Notes under the pieces: generated by a model
Told to the model about the DNA's origin: nothing
The model's database searches: none
Seen by the model: only the letters and a program-made list of their open reading frames with translations
Source: Acuticoccus sp. I52.16.1
Lineage (GTDB): Bacteria; Pseudomonadota; Alphaproteobacteria; Rhizobiales; Amorphaceae
DNA: 64,000 bases
Direction: 5' to 3'
Assembly (NCBI RefSeq): GCF_022865125.1
Contig: NZ_CP094828.1
Location: 2,232,001 to 2,296,000 of the forward strand
Made by a program: the position numbers and the translations under genes
Part shown: piece after piece, positions 1 to 7,506 of the stretch
Layout: each line of letters opens with the position of its first letter
How positions within the stretch are numbered: position 1 is the first letter of the stretch

Positions 1-297
1 ATCATTTCCTTCCCCGATCGGCGCCACGAGCCGCTCTATGCGCTGTCGGTCGTGGGCGACTCGATGCAGCCGCTCTACCGCGATGGCGACGTCCTCTTCA
101 TCTCCCCCAACGCCGAGGCGAACGCCGGCGACCGCGTGGTGGTGAAGCGCACGAACAACGAGGTCGCGGTCAAGGTGCTGAAAGAGATCGGTTCCGACGG
201 CTACAAGTTCCACGCCGTCAATCCGGACCATGACGACGTCTCGCTCGGCAAGTCCGAGATCGAGTGGATCGCCCGCATCGTCTACGCGACGCAATAG
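1..297 (+). CDS. S24 family peptidase / LexA-like repressor C-terminal domain (5' partial)
   Basis: The frame is open from base 1 and ends at TAA 297, so only the last 98 residues are seen. They form a LexA/CI-type S24 fold. The fragment has GDSMQP with the candidate nucleophile Ser at residue 21, an internal GD..FI strand, and VAVKVLK with the candidate general-base Lys at residue 58. In this family the domain sits behind an N-terminal helix-turn-helix and either self-cleaves or only dimerises; the HTH part would lie left of the window. An internal GTG at 52 could also act as a start, but homology clearly extends upstream of it. It is convergent with the exonuclease gene. No other phage genes are in view, so a host regulator is more likely than a prophage repressor. 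Confidence 0.8.
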   Translation: MISFPDRRHEPLYALSVVGDSMQPLYRDGDVLFISPNAEANAGDRVVVKRTNNEVAVKVLKEIGSDGYKFHAVNPDHDDVSLGKSEIEWIARIVYATQ

Positions 298-337
298 GCT
301 CCCCCGCCACGCTCCACCACCACGTCCGGCGCGCGCG

Positions 338-1372
338 TCAGTCCGCGTCGTCGGCGACGATCTCCTCCGGCCCGTCGTCCCCGTCTCCGTAGCCCAGCAG
401 GTGCAGCGGGCGAGCGTCGATGCCCTTCGTGCGGGCCCAGTGGCACAGCGCGTCCTCCTGGCCATGCGTCACCCACACCTGTTCGGCCCCCGTCTCCACG
501 ATCGTGGTGCACAGGTCCTCCCAGTCGGCATGGTCGGAGATCACCAGTGGCAGCTCCACCCCGCGCTGCCGCGCCCGCGCCCGCACCCGCATCCAGCCCG
601 AGGCGAACGCCGTCACGCTGTCGCCGAACCGCTGCGCCCACCGATCGGCCAGCGAGCCGGGCGGGCACATGACGATCTCCCCCGCCAGCGTCTTGCGATC
701 GACGCCCTTCACCGGCAGCAGGATGCCGAAGTCCTGCCCGCTCGCCTGGTAGTGCGCCGTCAGGGCTTCCATCGCGCCGTGCAGGTAGATCGGCCGATCG
801 TAGCCGGCGGCGCGGATGTGGGCGAGCACCCGCTGCGCCTTCCCCAGGGCATAGGCGCCGACGATGTGCGGCCGCTCCGGGAAGAGCGCCACCGACTGCA
901 GTAGCGTCGCCACCTCGTCCGCCGCGTCCGGATGGCGGAAGACCGGGAGCGCGAACGTCGCCTCGGTGACGAAGAGGTCGCAGGGGACCAACTCGAACCC
1001 GGTGCAGGTGGGATCGGCCTGGCGCTTGTAGTCACCGGACACCACGGCGCGCCGGCCGCCCGCCTCCAGCGAGATCTGCGCCGAGCCCAGAATATGCCCC
1101 GCGGGATGGTAGCGCACCGTCACCCCGCCGATCCGCACCGCCTCACCGTAGCCGATCGCCTGGCGCGAGCCGGCGAATCCGGGCCCGTAGCGCACGGCCA
1201 TGATGGCCAGCGTCTCGGCCGTGGCGAGCACGGTGTCGTGACCCGGGCGGGCATGGTCGGCGTGGCCGTGGGTGATCGCCGCGCGCGCCACCTTGCGCAC
1301 GGGGTCGATGTGGAAACCGCCCGGCGGGCAGTAGAGGCCGTCGGGCGTCAGGGCGAGGAGCGGTTCCGGCAT
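338..1372 (-). CDS. ligase-associated DNA exonuclease (metallo-beta-lactamase / beta-CASP fold)
   Basis: A 344-residue protein resembling bacterial ligase-associated exonucleases related to mRNA 3'-end processing factors. The metal-binding HGHADHARPGH motif lies near residues 35-45. Further metal or beta-CASP signatures follow, including PAGHILGSAQ, SGDYKRQ and a late SDHADW. The ATG at 1372 was chosen because MPEPLLALTPDGLYCPPGG matches the family N-terminus; an in-frame start further upstream would add a non-homologous leader. Known homologues are usually followed directly by an ATP-dependent DNA ligase and act in DNA damage tolerance. Here the next gene downstream is the convergent S24 gene, so the ligase partner is absent from this position. 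Upstream is a divergent malate synthase-like gene. Confidence 0.85.
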   Translation of the reverse strand: MPEPLLALTPDGLYCPPGGFHIDPVRKVARAAITHGHADHARPGHDTVLATAETLAIMAVRYGPGFAGSRQAIGYGEAVRIGGVTVRYHPAGHILGSAQISLEAGGRRAVVSGDYKRQADPTCTGFELVPCDLFVTEATFALPVFRHPDAADEVATLLQSVALFPERPHIVGAYALGKAQRVLAHIRAAGYDRPIYLHGAMEALTAHYQASGQDFGILLPVKGVDRKTLAGEIVMCPPGSLADRWAQRFGDSVTAFASGWMRVRARARQRGVELPLVISDHADWEDLCTTIVETGAEQVWVTHGQEDALCHWARTKGIDARPLHLLGYGDGDDGPEEIVADDAD

Positions 1373-1501
1373 GGGTGCGATATAGGGCACCACGGCACGG
1401 CCGTTGAGCGTCCCGAGCGGGCCGATGTGCATTGATTGCCCCGCCGGGTGATCCAGATGCTTCCGAACGGCCGTGCCCCGCGGCCGCGAGGGAGGGCGTG
1501 C

Positions 1502-3028
1502 GTGGTCGACAGGATGGAACGGGTGGTGCTCGTCGGCGAGACGGTGACGGGCGTGGAACACCTCTTCACCCCCGGGTCGCTCGAGTTCCTGTCGCGGCTG
1601 CACCGGGCCACGCAGCAGCCTCGCGCCGTGGCGCTGGCGGCCCGCAAGCGACGTCGCGGCCAGATCCCCGGCCTGCGTGACGGCGACTGGACCGCCGCGC
1701 CGATCCCCGAAACGCTCGCGGACCGCCGCGTCGAGTTGGTGGTGCCGCCGCACCGGCGCACGTTGGCGGCCGCCGTCGCCTCGCGCGCCGCGTCGGTGGT
1801 GGTCGACTTCGAGGACGCCATCCTGCCGACATGGGCCAACATCGTCGCGGGTCATCTCGCCCTGGTCGACACCGTGGGCCAGATGCTCGCCGACGACGCG
1901 CCCGCCGCCCCCACCGACGAGATCCTCGGTCCGACGCCGGTGCGTTTCCCGGCGCTGATGATCCGCCCGCGCGCGCTCGATCGCACCGAGGCGCACGTCC
2001 TCGTCGACGGCGAAGCGATCGCCGCGGCGGTGCTCGACCTCGGCCTCGCCCTCTACCACAACGCGCCGCACCTCGCGGCGGCCGGCCGCGGCCTCTGCGT
2101 GACCCTGCCGGAGCTGGAGAGCGCGGACGAGGCGGCGGTGTTCGACGCGCTTCTGGCGCTGGCGGAGGAGGCGCTGGCCCTGCCGCAGGGATCGATCAAG
2201 GTGACGGCGCAGATCGAGACGGTCCCGGCTGCGTACGCGGCGGACGAGATCGTCCATGCGCTGCGCGAGCGTATCGTCGCGCTGGCATGCGGCCGCTCGA
2301 ACTACCTCGCCTCGGCGATCGCGGAGTGCGCGGCGGACCCCGGCTTCGTCCTGCCGGACCCGGACGCCCTGGTCGGTGGTCGGGCGATGTTGCGCCGGCT
2401 GTCCCAGCATGTGGTCCGGCTGGCGCACCGGCGCGGGATCCTCGCCCTCGCCGCCCCGGTGGTGCGGCTGCCGACCTCGGCGGATGCGGCGGTCGCGGCC
2501 GACGCTCTGGAGAAGATCCGCGCCGATATCGAGCGTGCGGCGGCGGACGGGCACGACGGCACGCAGGTCGCGCACCCGATCCTAGTCGCGCCGGCGCTGG
2601 AGGTGTTCGGCTGGATGATGCCGCAACCCAACCAGCTGCCGCACAAAGGCGCACCCGTTGTGCCCGCGGCGCTGCTGGAGCCGTATACCGGCCGCCGCAC
2701 CGAGGCCGGGCTCCGGCGGCTCCTGCACATCGCGCTGGGCCTCGCGGCGGCCGGCCGGCGGGGCTACGGCGCGGCCGAGATCGGCGATACGATCTGCGAC
2801 ACGGCCACCGGCGAATGGGCGCACCGGCATGTCCGTCAGTGGCTGCGCCACGGCGTGACGTTGGACGACGGCCGCTCGGTCACCGCGTCCCTCGTCGCGG
2901 AGACGCTCGCCGCCGAAGCGGGGCGGATGCGCCATGTGCTGGGCGAGGCGGCGTGGGCGGACGGCCGGTTCGACGATGCGCTCGCCGCCGTCGACGTCGC
3001 CCTGCTCGGCGAGCGCGAGGCGGCCTGA
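1502..3028 (+). CDS. malate synthase A-like protein with altered metal site
   Basis: About 508 residues aligning along their length with malate synthase A (acetyl-CoA + glyoxylate to malate). Visible blocks are HLFTPGSLEFL, VVDFEDAILPTW, ALMIRPRALDRTEAHVLVDG, KVTAQIET, DGHDGTQVAHP and, near the C-terminus, CDTATGEW. The Glu of the IET block (E239) and the catalytic-base Asp (D433) are kept. The usual GLNCGRWDY metal-binding block reads ALACGRSNY, placing Asn267 where the Mg-ligating Asp is expected and Ser for Trp. MGGMAAFIP is also degraded to a LAAPVVRLP-type stretch. GTG 1502 was chosen because GGAGGG lies five bases upstream; ATG 1514 is the alternative. It is either a divergent enzyme acting on another 2-oxo acid or a weakened paralogue. 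Confidence 0.75.
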   Translation: MVDRMERVVLVGETVTGVEHLFTPGSLEFLSRLHRATQQPRAVALAARKRRRGQIPGLRDGDWTAAPIPETLADRRVELVVPPHRRTLAAAVASRAASVVVDFEDAILPTWANIVAGHLALVDTVGQMLADDAPAAPTDEILGPTPVRFPALMIRPRALDRTEAHVLVDGEAIAAAVLDLGLALYHNAPHLAAAGRGLCVTLPELESADEAAVFDALLALAEEALALPQGSIKVTAQIETVPAAYAADEIVHALRERIVALACGRSNYLASAIAECAADPGFVLPDPDALVGGRAMLRRLSQHVVRLAHRRGILALAAPVVRLPTSADAAVAADALEKIRADIERAAADGHDGTQVAHPILVAPALEVFGWMMPQPNQLPHKGAPVVPAALLEPYTGRRTEAGLRRLLHIALGLAAAGRRGYGAAEIGDTICDTATGEWAHRHVRQWLRHGVTLDDGRSVTASLVAETLAAEAGRMRHVLGEAAWADGRFDDALAAVDVALLGEREAA

Positions 3029-3033
3029 GACTT

Positions 3034-3049
3034 TGCTTCACGTGAAACG
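3034..3049. other. parS-like centromere site (ParB box candidate)
   Basis: TGCTTCACGTGAAACG matches the bacterial parS consensus TGTTTCACGTGAAACA at 14 of 16 positions, with the ten-base palindromic core TTCACGTGAA intact. It fills almost all of the 21-bp gap between two convergent stop codons (3028 and 3050), outside any coding sequence, as expected for a real site. ParB loads at parS and spreads to organise origin segregation; parS sites cluster near oriC. I saw no second copy in the window by eye. A chance match to an E-box-like palindrome cannot be excluded. Confidence 0.55.
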
Positions 3050-3976
3050 TCAGGGCCCGCGGCCGGTGGGCGAGAAGGGCCGCGTGGAGGCCTCGGCGGC
3101 GGTACGGGTCGGGCCGCGCCGGGTCTCGCGCCACAGCGTATAGAGGCCGGCGGCGACGACCATCCCGGCGCCGATCAAGGTCGGCGTGTCGGGCACCTCC
3201 TCGAACAGCAGGAAGCCGAGCAGCATCGCCCAGACGAGCACCGTGTAGCGGAACGGGGAGACGGCGGAGATGTCGCCCACCCGCATGCCGGTGACGCTCA
3301 TGATGTAGCCGACCATGATGAAGCTCGCCGCGATCACGAACAGGGCGGCGGTGGTGAGGTCGATCGCCACCGCGCCCTGGATCGGCATCGCCACGCCGGC
3401 GAAGAAGGTGACGGTGAGGATCGTCAGAAAGCTGACGAAGACCGAGGGTGTGGCCGGCTCCATGTAACGGGTGAGCACGTCGCGCGCGGTGATGAAGACC
3501 ACGGTCGCCATCGGATAGAGCAGCGTGGCCTCGAACCCCGCGGTGCCGGGGCGCATCATCACGAGGACGCCGAGGAAGCCCACCGCGATCGCCGACCAGC
3601 GCCGCCAGCCGACCGGCTCGCTCAGGAGGAGGGCCGCCACCATCGTCACGGCGAGCGGCACGAACTGCAGGACGCTGGTGGCGGCGGCCAGTGGCATCGT
3701 GCTGATGGCCTGCAGGAAGGTGACGGTCGCGCCGAGCTCGGCTCCGGTGCGCAGCGCCAGGACGCGCCACTCGCGCCGGCTCGGCCGGCAGAGCAGCGCG
3801 CCGGTGCGCCAGGCCAGCAGCCCGATCAGCACGATGGCGACGAGGCCGCGGCAGAAGATGCCCTGGGCGACGGGGACGGTCTCGAACGCCAGCTTCATCA
3901 AGGCGTCGTTGCACGCAAATCCCGCCGTGGCGGCGGTCATCAGGAGCGCGCCGCGCATATTGTCGTTGAGGGGCAT
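3050..3976 (-). CDS. DMT superfamily (EamA-type) transporter
   Basis: 308 residues with about ten hydrophobic segments arranged as two EamA repeats of five, typical of drug/metabolite transporters of the inner membrane. Examples are the stretches around GALLMTAATAGFACNDALMKL, GIFCRGLVAIVLIGLLAW and VMMRPGTAGF in the first half, and SFIMVGYIMSVTGMRVGDISAVSPFRY in the second. The SPFRY..L.WA block is typical of the S-adenosylmethionine-carrier-like and RhaT-like subgroup, but substrate cannot be told. The ATG at 3976 matches the family start. It is directly preceded by a hairpin that includes the ribosome-binding region (separate entry). The gene is transcribed toward the malate synthase-like gene and lies downstream of leuB. 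Confidence 0.85.
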   Translation of the reverse strand: MPLNDNMRGALLMTAATAGFACNDALMKLAFETVPVAQGIFCRGLVAIVLIGLLAWRTGALLCRPSRREWRVLALRTGAELGATVTFLQAISTMPLAAATSVLQFVPLAVTMVAALLLSEPVGWRRWSAIAVGFLGVLVMMRPGTAGFEATLLYPMATVVFITARDVLTRYMEPATPSVFVSFLTILTVTFFAGVAMPIQGAVAIDLTTAALFVIAASFIMVGYIMSVTGMRVGDISAVSPFRYTVLVWAMLLGFLLFEEVPDTPTLIGAGMVVAAGLYTLWRETRRGPTRTAAEASTRPFSPTGRGP

Positions 3977-3978
3977 TC

Positions 3979-4000
3979 GAGCCTCTGGTCCTTGAGGCTC
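3979..4000 (-). promoter_or_regulatory. hairpin occluding the DMT transporter ribosome-binding site
   Basis: On the minus strand GAGCCTC, an eight-base AAGGACCA loop and GAGGCTC form a perfect 7-bp stem ending two bases before the ATG at 3976. The GAGG in the 3' arm is at Shine-Dalgarno distance from the start, and a second AAGGA lies in the loop. Folding would therefore mask the translation start. This is seen in sequence; a regulatory role is inference. Confidence 0.45.
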
Positions 4001-4106
4001 CGCCCGGCACCCCCTGCGCGTGGGCCACGCCACGGCGTGTCGCCACTCGCGGGGCTCGGGCCTTGCCCTCCCTGGCCGCGCGGTGTTGCGTCGGCGCTGC
4101 TTATGG

Positions 4107-4150
4107 GGCGCGGCGGCGGGCGGGCGCAGCGGCCCGGCCCCCGCCGCGCC
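4107..4150 (-). terminator. GC-rich hairpin after leuB
   Basis: GGCGCGGCGG (4107-4116) and CCGCCGCGCC (4141-4150) are perfect inverted repeats separated by a G/C-rich loop that can pair further. The structure starts 12 bases beyond the leuB stop codon. There is no T-tract after it, so it may slow polymerase or protect mRNA ends rather than act as a full intrinsic terminator. Confidence 0.4.
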
Positions 4151-4161
4151 GGGTCGCCCGA

Positions 4162-5262
4162 CTAGAGGCGCGCCTCGAGCTTGGCGAGGATCGCGTCGGT
4201 CATCCCCATCGTGTCGACGGAGGGCCCGCCCATCGCGATATCGGCGGTGCGAATGCCGTCGGCCAGCGCGTCCGCGATCGCCGCATCCAGCGCGTCCGCC
4301 TCCGCGATCATCCCGAACGAGTACTTCAGCGCCATGCCGAAGGAGGTGATCATGGCGATGGGGTTGGCGATCCCCTGGCCGGCGATGTCCGGCGCGGAGC
4401 CGTGCACCGGCTCGTAGAGCGCGCGGCGGCGGCCGGTCTTCTCGTCCACCGCGCCCAGCGAGGCGGAGGGCAGCATGCCGAGCGAGCCGGTGAGCTGGGC
4501 GGCGATGTCGGACAGCATGTCGCCGAAGAGGTTGTCGGTGACGACCACGTCGAACTGCTTGGGGTCGCGCACGAGCTGCATCGCGCCGGCATCGGCCAGC
4601 ATGTGATCGAGCGTGACATCCTCGTAGCCCTGGCGATGCGTGGCCTCGACCACTTCGCGCCACAGGATGCCCGATTTCATCACGTTGCGCTTCTCCATCG
4701 ACGTGACCTTGCCACGGCGGGCGCGCGCGAGATCGAAGGCGGCTCGGGCGATCCGCTCGATCTCGTAGGTGTCGTACACCTGGGTGTCGATGGCGCGCTT
4801 CTGACCGTTGCCGATGTCCTCGATCGTCTTCGGCTCGCCAAAGTAGACGCCGCCGGTCAGCTCACGCAGGATGATGATGTCCAGCCCCTCGACCACCTCG
4901 CGCTTGAGGGACGACGAGTCGGCCAGCGCGGGATAGGAGATCGCCGGGCGGATGTTGGCGAACAGCTCGAAATGCTTGCGAAGGCCGAGCAGTCCGGCCT
5001 CCGGTCGCATGTCGTATTCCTTGATATCGTCCCACTTCGGGCCGCCGACGCAGGCCAGCAGCATGGCGTCCGCCGCTTCGGCCTTCTCGACGGTGGATTT
5101 TGGGAACGGGGTTCCCTCGGCGTCGTAGGCGCAGCCGCCGACGAGACCCTCGACCGTGTCGAACCCGGCCCCCTTCGCATTGAAGAACTCGATCACCCGC
5201 TTGGTGGCGGCCATGATCTCGGGACCGATGCCGTCGCCGGCGAGAAGAAGCAAAGAGGGCAT
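4162..5262 (-). CDS. leuB: 3-isopropylmalate dehydrogenase
   Basis: 366 residues of the isocitrate/isopropylmalate dehydrogenase family, which oxidise and decarboxylate 3-isopropylmalate to 4-methyl-2-oxopentanoate in leucine synthesis. The N-terminus [13 protein letters not shown] is the family nucleotide and substrate entry motif. VGGPKWD, the [13 protein letters not shown] substrate loop, [24 protein letters not shown] (metal-binding Asp residues) and [18 protein letters not shown] follow in order. The leucine-type ELTGG motif separates it from tartrate and isocitrate enzymes. An AAGGA lies eight bases before the ATG. No leuC or leuD is adjacent, as is common in alphaproteobacteria. Confidence 0.96.
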   Translation of the reverse strand: MPSLLLLAGDGIGPEIMAATKRVIEFFNAKGAGFDTVEGLVGGCAYDAEGTPFPKSTVEKAEAADAMLLACVGGPKWDDIKEYDMRPEAGLLGLRKHFELFANIRPAISYPALADSSSLKREVVEGLDIIILRELTGGVYFGEPKTIEDIGNGQKRAIDTQVYDTYEIERIARAAFDLARARRGKVTSMEKRNVMKSGILWREVVEATHRQGYEDVTLDHMLADAGAMQLVRDPKQFDVVVTDNLFGDMLSDIAAQLTGSLGMLPSASLGAVDEKTGRRRALYEPVHGSAPDIAGQGIANPIAMITSFGMALKYSFGMIAEADALDAAIADALADGIRTADIAMGGPSVDTMGMTDAILAKLEARL

Positions 5263-5296
5263 GGGCGTCCTTTCGAATTTTTCGCCTTGCTAGACC

Positions 5297-5316
5297 CTTT
5301 CGGGGCGGGGCGAAAG
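5297..5316 (-). terminator. stem-loop between the VOC gene and leuB
   Basis: CTTTCG, an eight-base loop (GGGCGGGG on the plus strand) and CGAAAG form a 6-bp inverted repeat in the 83-bp gap between the VOC-protein stop codon (5346) and the leuB start. It could terminate the upstream gene or belong to the leuB leader. No T-run follows, so the call is weak. Confidence 0.3.
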
Positions 5317-5345
5317 AACCGAGCGCCCGTCCGCGCGTCGCCGCC

Positions 5346-5750
5346 TCATCGGGGCGGCTGGGACATCACCATCCAATGCGTGCCGAACCGGTCCTGCACC
5401 ATGCCGAAGCCGGGCGAAAAGAAGGTCTCGCCATAAGGCATGATCATCACGCCGCCCTCGGCGAGACGGTCGAACGTCTTGCGCCCCGTCTCGACGTCGG
5501 GCTCGAAGCGCGAGATGCTGACCGCCTTCTGCGGTTCGCCCTCCATGCTCTCGGGGAAGTCGGATGCCATCAGCGGGCCCTGCGGGGTGGTGAGCGTGGC
5601 GTGCATCACCCGGTTCGACGCCGGCATCCCGGAGCCGGCCGGTGCGTCCGCGAAGGTCATGATCTCGAGCGTGCCGCCGAAGACCTCGGCGTAAAAGGTC
5701 ATCGCCTCGCGGCAGTTGCCCTGGAAGTGAATATACGGCGCGAAACTCAT
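5346..5750 (-). CDS. VOC family (PhnB/glyoxalase-like) protein
   Basis: 134 residues of the vicinal-oxygen-chelate fold, subgroup PhnB/YjdN. The start is MSFAPYIHFQGNCREAMTFY, with the typical FxGNCREAM motif and YxxVFGG. It ends in DRFGTHWMV, the usual closing motif of this subgroup, where the His takes part in metal or ligand binding in related proteins. Such proteins are widespread and rarely characterised; some are 3-demethylubiquinone methyltransferase-like by annotation only. It stands alone upstream of leuB and downstream of the threonine dehydratase gene on the same strand. No specific substrate can be given. Confidence 0.85.
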   Translation of the reverse strand: MSFAPYIHFQGNCREAMTFYAEVFGGTLEIMTFADAPAGSGMPASNRVMHATLTTPQGPLMASDFPESMEGEPQKAVSISRFEPDVETGRKTFDRLAEGGVMIMPYGETFFSPGFGMVQDRFGTHWMVMSQPPR

Positions 5751-5783
5751 CGTCGGCTCCTCATCGATCGAGCCGCGACCCTA

Positions 5784-6725
5784 TCACGCTTCCTTGGCGA
5801 TAGCGTTACTAAAGCTAACTGGGTCGGTGTTGGCGCCGCAGACGAGGACGCCCACGCGCTCGCCCGGCGCGGGCTGGTAGGCGCCGGACTGGAGCGCGGC
5901 GTAGGCGGTGGCGCCGCCCGGTTCGGTGACGATCCGCGCCTGGCGCCACAGCGTCCGCTGCGCCTCGACGATGGCCTCGTCCTCGACCAGCACGACCCGC
6001 TCGACGAAACGGCGCGCCAGCTCGTAGTTGAGTACGCCGACGCTGCGCGAGCCGAGCGAGTCCGCCGCCACGGAGTTCACCTCGACGGCGACCGGGCGGC
6101 CCGCCTTCAGCGCCGCGGCCATGGCGCACGACCCCTCCGGCTCGACGCCGACGACCTTGACGCGGTTCTGGAACCACGCGGCGATGCCGGAGATGAGCCC
6201 GCCGCCGCCGACCGCGACGAGCACGGTGTCCAGCCCGGCGCTGTCGGCCTCCCACTCGGCGCCGACGGTGCCCTGACCGGCGACGGTGAGCGGCGCGTCG
6301 TAGGCGTGGACCCCGATGGCGCCGGACGCCGCCTGGAAGGCTTCGCTCGCCTCCAGCGCCTCGGCGTAGCGTTCGCCGAGGATGGTGATGTCGGCCCCCG
6401 CCTCGCGGATCACCTGGAGCTTGGCCGGGCTCGCGATGGTCGGCACGAAGATCGTCGCCTTGTGGCCGAGCACGCTGGCCGCGTAGGCGACCGCCGCGCC
6501 GTGGTTGCCGCCGGACGCCGCCGCGACACCTCCGGCCGGCACGTCGACCGAAAGCAGGGTGTTGAAGGCGCCGCGGACCTTGAAGGAGCCGGTCGCCTGC
6601 AACTGCTCCAGCTTCAATTCGCAGGGGACCGGCGCTTCCAGCCGCATCAGCGGCGTGCGGCGCACGTGCGGGGCGATCCGGGCTGCGGCGGCCTCGATGG
6701 CGGCGCGGTCGACGGGGCTGTCCAT
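5784..6725 (-). CDS. PLP-dependent threonine/serine dehydratase family enzyme
   Basis: 313 residues of PLP fold type II. The internal-aldimine Lys lies in TGSFKVRGAFNTLL near residue 50. ASGGNHGAAVAYAA binds the substrate carboxylate and VAVGGGGLISGIAAWF is the phosphate-binding glycine loop. The length and the RTPLMRLE start match short threonine/serine dehydratases without a C-terminal ACT regulatory domain, that is, the catabolic type deaminating threonine or serine to 2-oxo acids. Serine racemase-like activity is also possible in this family. It is followed on the same strand by the VOC gene and preceded by a TauE-type permease 25 bases away, so co-transcription is likely. Confidence 0.88.
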   Translation of the reverse strand: MDSPVDRAAIEAAAARIAPHVRRTPLMRLEAPVPCELKLEQLQATGSFKVRGAFNTLLSVDVPAGGVAAASGGNHGAAVAYAASVLGHKATIFVPTIASPAKLQVIREAGADITILGERYAEALEASEAFQAASGAIGVHAYDAPLTVAGQGTVGAEWEADSAGLDTVLVAVGGGGLISGIAAWFQNRVKVVGVEPEGSCAMAAALKAGRPVAVEVNSVAADSLGSRSVGVLNYELARRFVERVVLVEDEAIVEAQRTLWRQARIVTEPGGATAYAALQSGAYQPAPGERVGVLVCGANTDPVSFSNAIAKEA

Positions 6726-6750
6726 GGCGGCGCCTCCTGCTGGGCCGGGG

Positions 6751-7506
6751 TCAGGCGAGCTCGACGAGCGAGCGGACGATGAGCTGGAGCGCGATGAGCG
6801 TCAGCACGATGTTGAGGGCGCGCTTCAACGTCGCCTCCGGGAGCTTGTTGAGAAGCCGCGCGCCGACCAGCGTGCCACAGAAGCCGGCGGCGATCATCAG
6901 CGCCATCATCGGCGCCCAGTCGGCGAATGCGAACCCCAGCGCCGTGAAGGCGACGACCTTGAAGCCGTGTTGAATGACCATCGCCATCGCGTGCGTGGCG
7001 ACGAGGCGCGCATGTGGGAGGCCCGATTGGCGCAGGATCATCATCACGAACGGCCCCGTGGCGCCGACGAACATGGTGAGGCACGTCGCCAGCAGGCCAC
7101 CCGCCGCGAGGATGCCGCGCTCGCCCTTGCCCAGCGGTGGCAGCTTCATCCAGGTGGTGAGGAGGATGGTGACGCCGATGGCGAGCAGGATCACCTGCGC
7201 CGGCAGCTCCACCACCAGCATGCCGCCGAGGACGGCCCCCAGCACCGCCCCCAGCCCGAACGGCACGATCAGCCGCAGCGCCACGTTGCGCGCCATGACG
7301 ATGGCGCGGCCGGTGTTGGAACCGAGCTGCACGACGCCGTGGAGCGGCACCAGCGCCACCGCCGGGACGACGAACGTCATCGCCGCCAGCAGCACCACGC
7401 CACCGCCGATCCCCACCGCCGCCGTCAGCGCGCTGGTGAAGAAGCTGAGCACGATCAGGAAGACGGCGCCCAGCGGCGCCACGGCGTCCGGCAGCAGCGC
7501 GCTCAC
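6751..7506 (-). CDS. TauE/SafE family (TSUP) membrane permease
   Basis: 251 residues with about eight hydrophobic helices. The TSUP hallmark lies in FFTSALTAAVGIGGGVVLLAAMTFVVP in the first helices and is echoed in the second half around MFVGATGPFVMMILR. Members export sulfite, sulfoacetate or other organosulfonates, or are uncharacterised; nothing here fixes the substrate. The GTG start at 7506 overlaps the stop codon of the aldo/keto reductase gene (GTGA), which supports that start and indicates translational coupling. The threonine dehydratase gene lies downstream. Confidence 0.85.
   Translation of the reverse strand: MSALLPDAVAPLGAVFLIVLSFFTSALTAAVGIGGGVVLLAAMTFVVPAVALVPLHGVVQLGSNTGRAIVMARNVALRLIVPFGLGAVLGAVLGGMLVVELPAQVILLAIGVTILLTTWMKLPPLGKGERGILAAGGLLATCLTMFVGATGPFVMMILRQSGLPHARLVATHAMAMVIQHGFKVVAFTALGFAFADWAPMMALMIAAGFCGTLVGARLLNKLPEATLKRALNIVLTLIALQLIVRSLVELA

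Noticed and set aside
1-297. Prophage remnant suggested by the S24 repressor-like domain.
   Set aside because: No integrase, phage structural gene or attachment repeat is visible nearby; a host regulator explains it.
338-2575. A very long minus-strand open frame (745 codons) covering the exonuclease and the malate synthase-like gene.
   Set aside because: Only the part from 1372 down matches a protein family; the upstream half is the antisense of the malate synthase-like gene and is Arg/Gly-rich, typical of shadow frames in GC-rich DNA.
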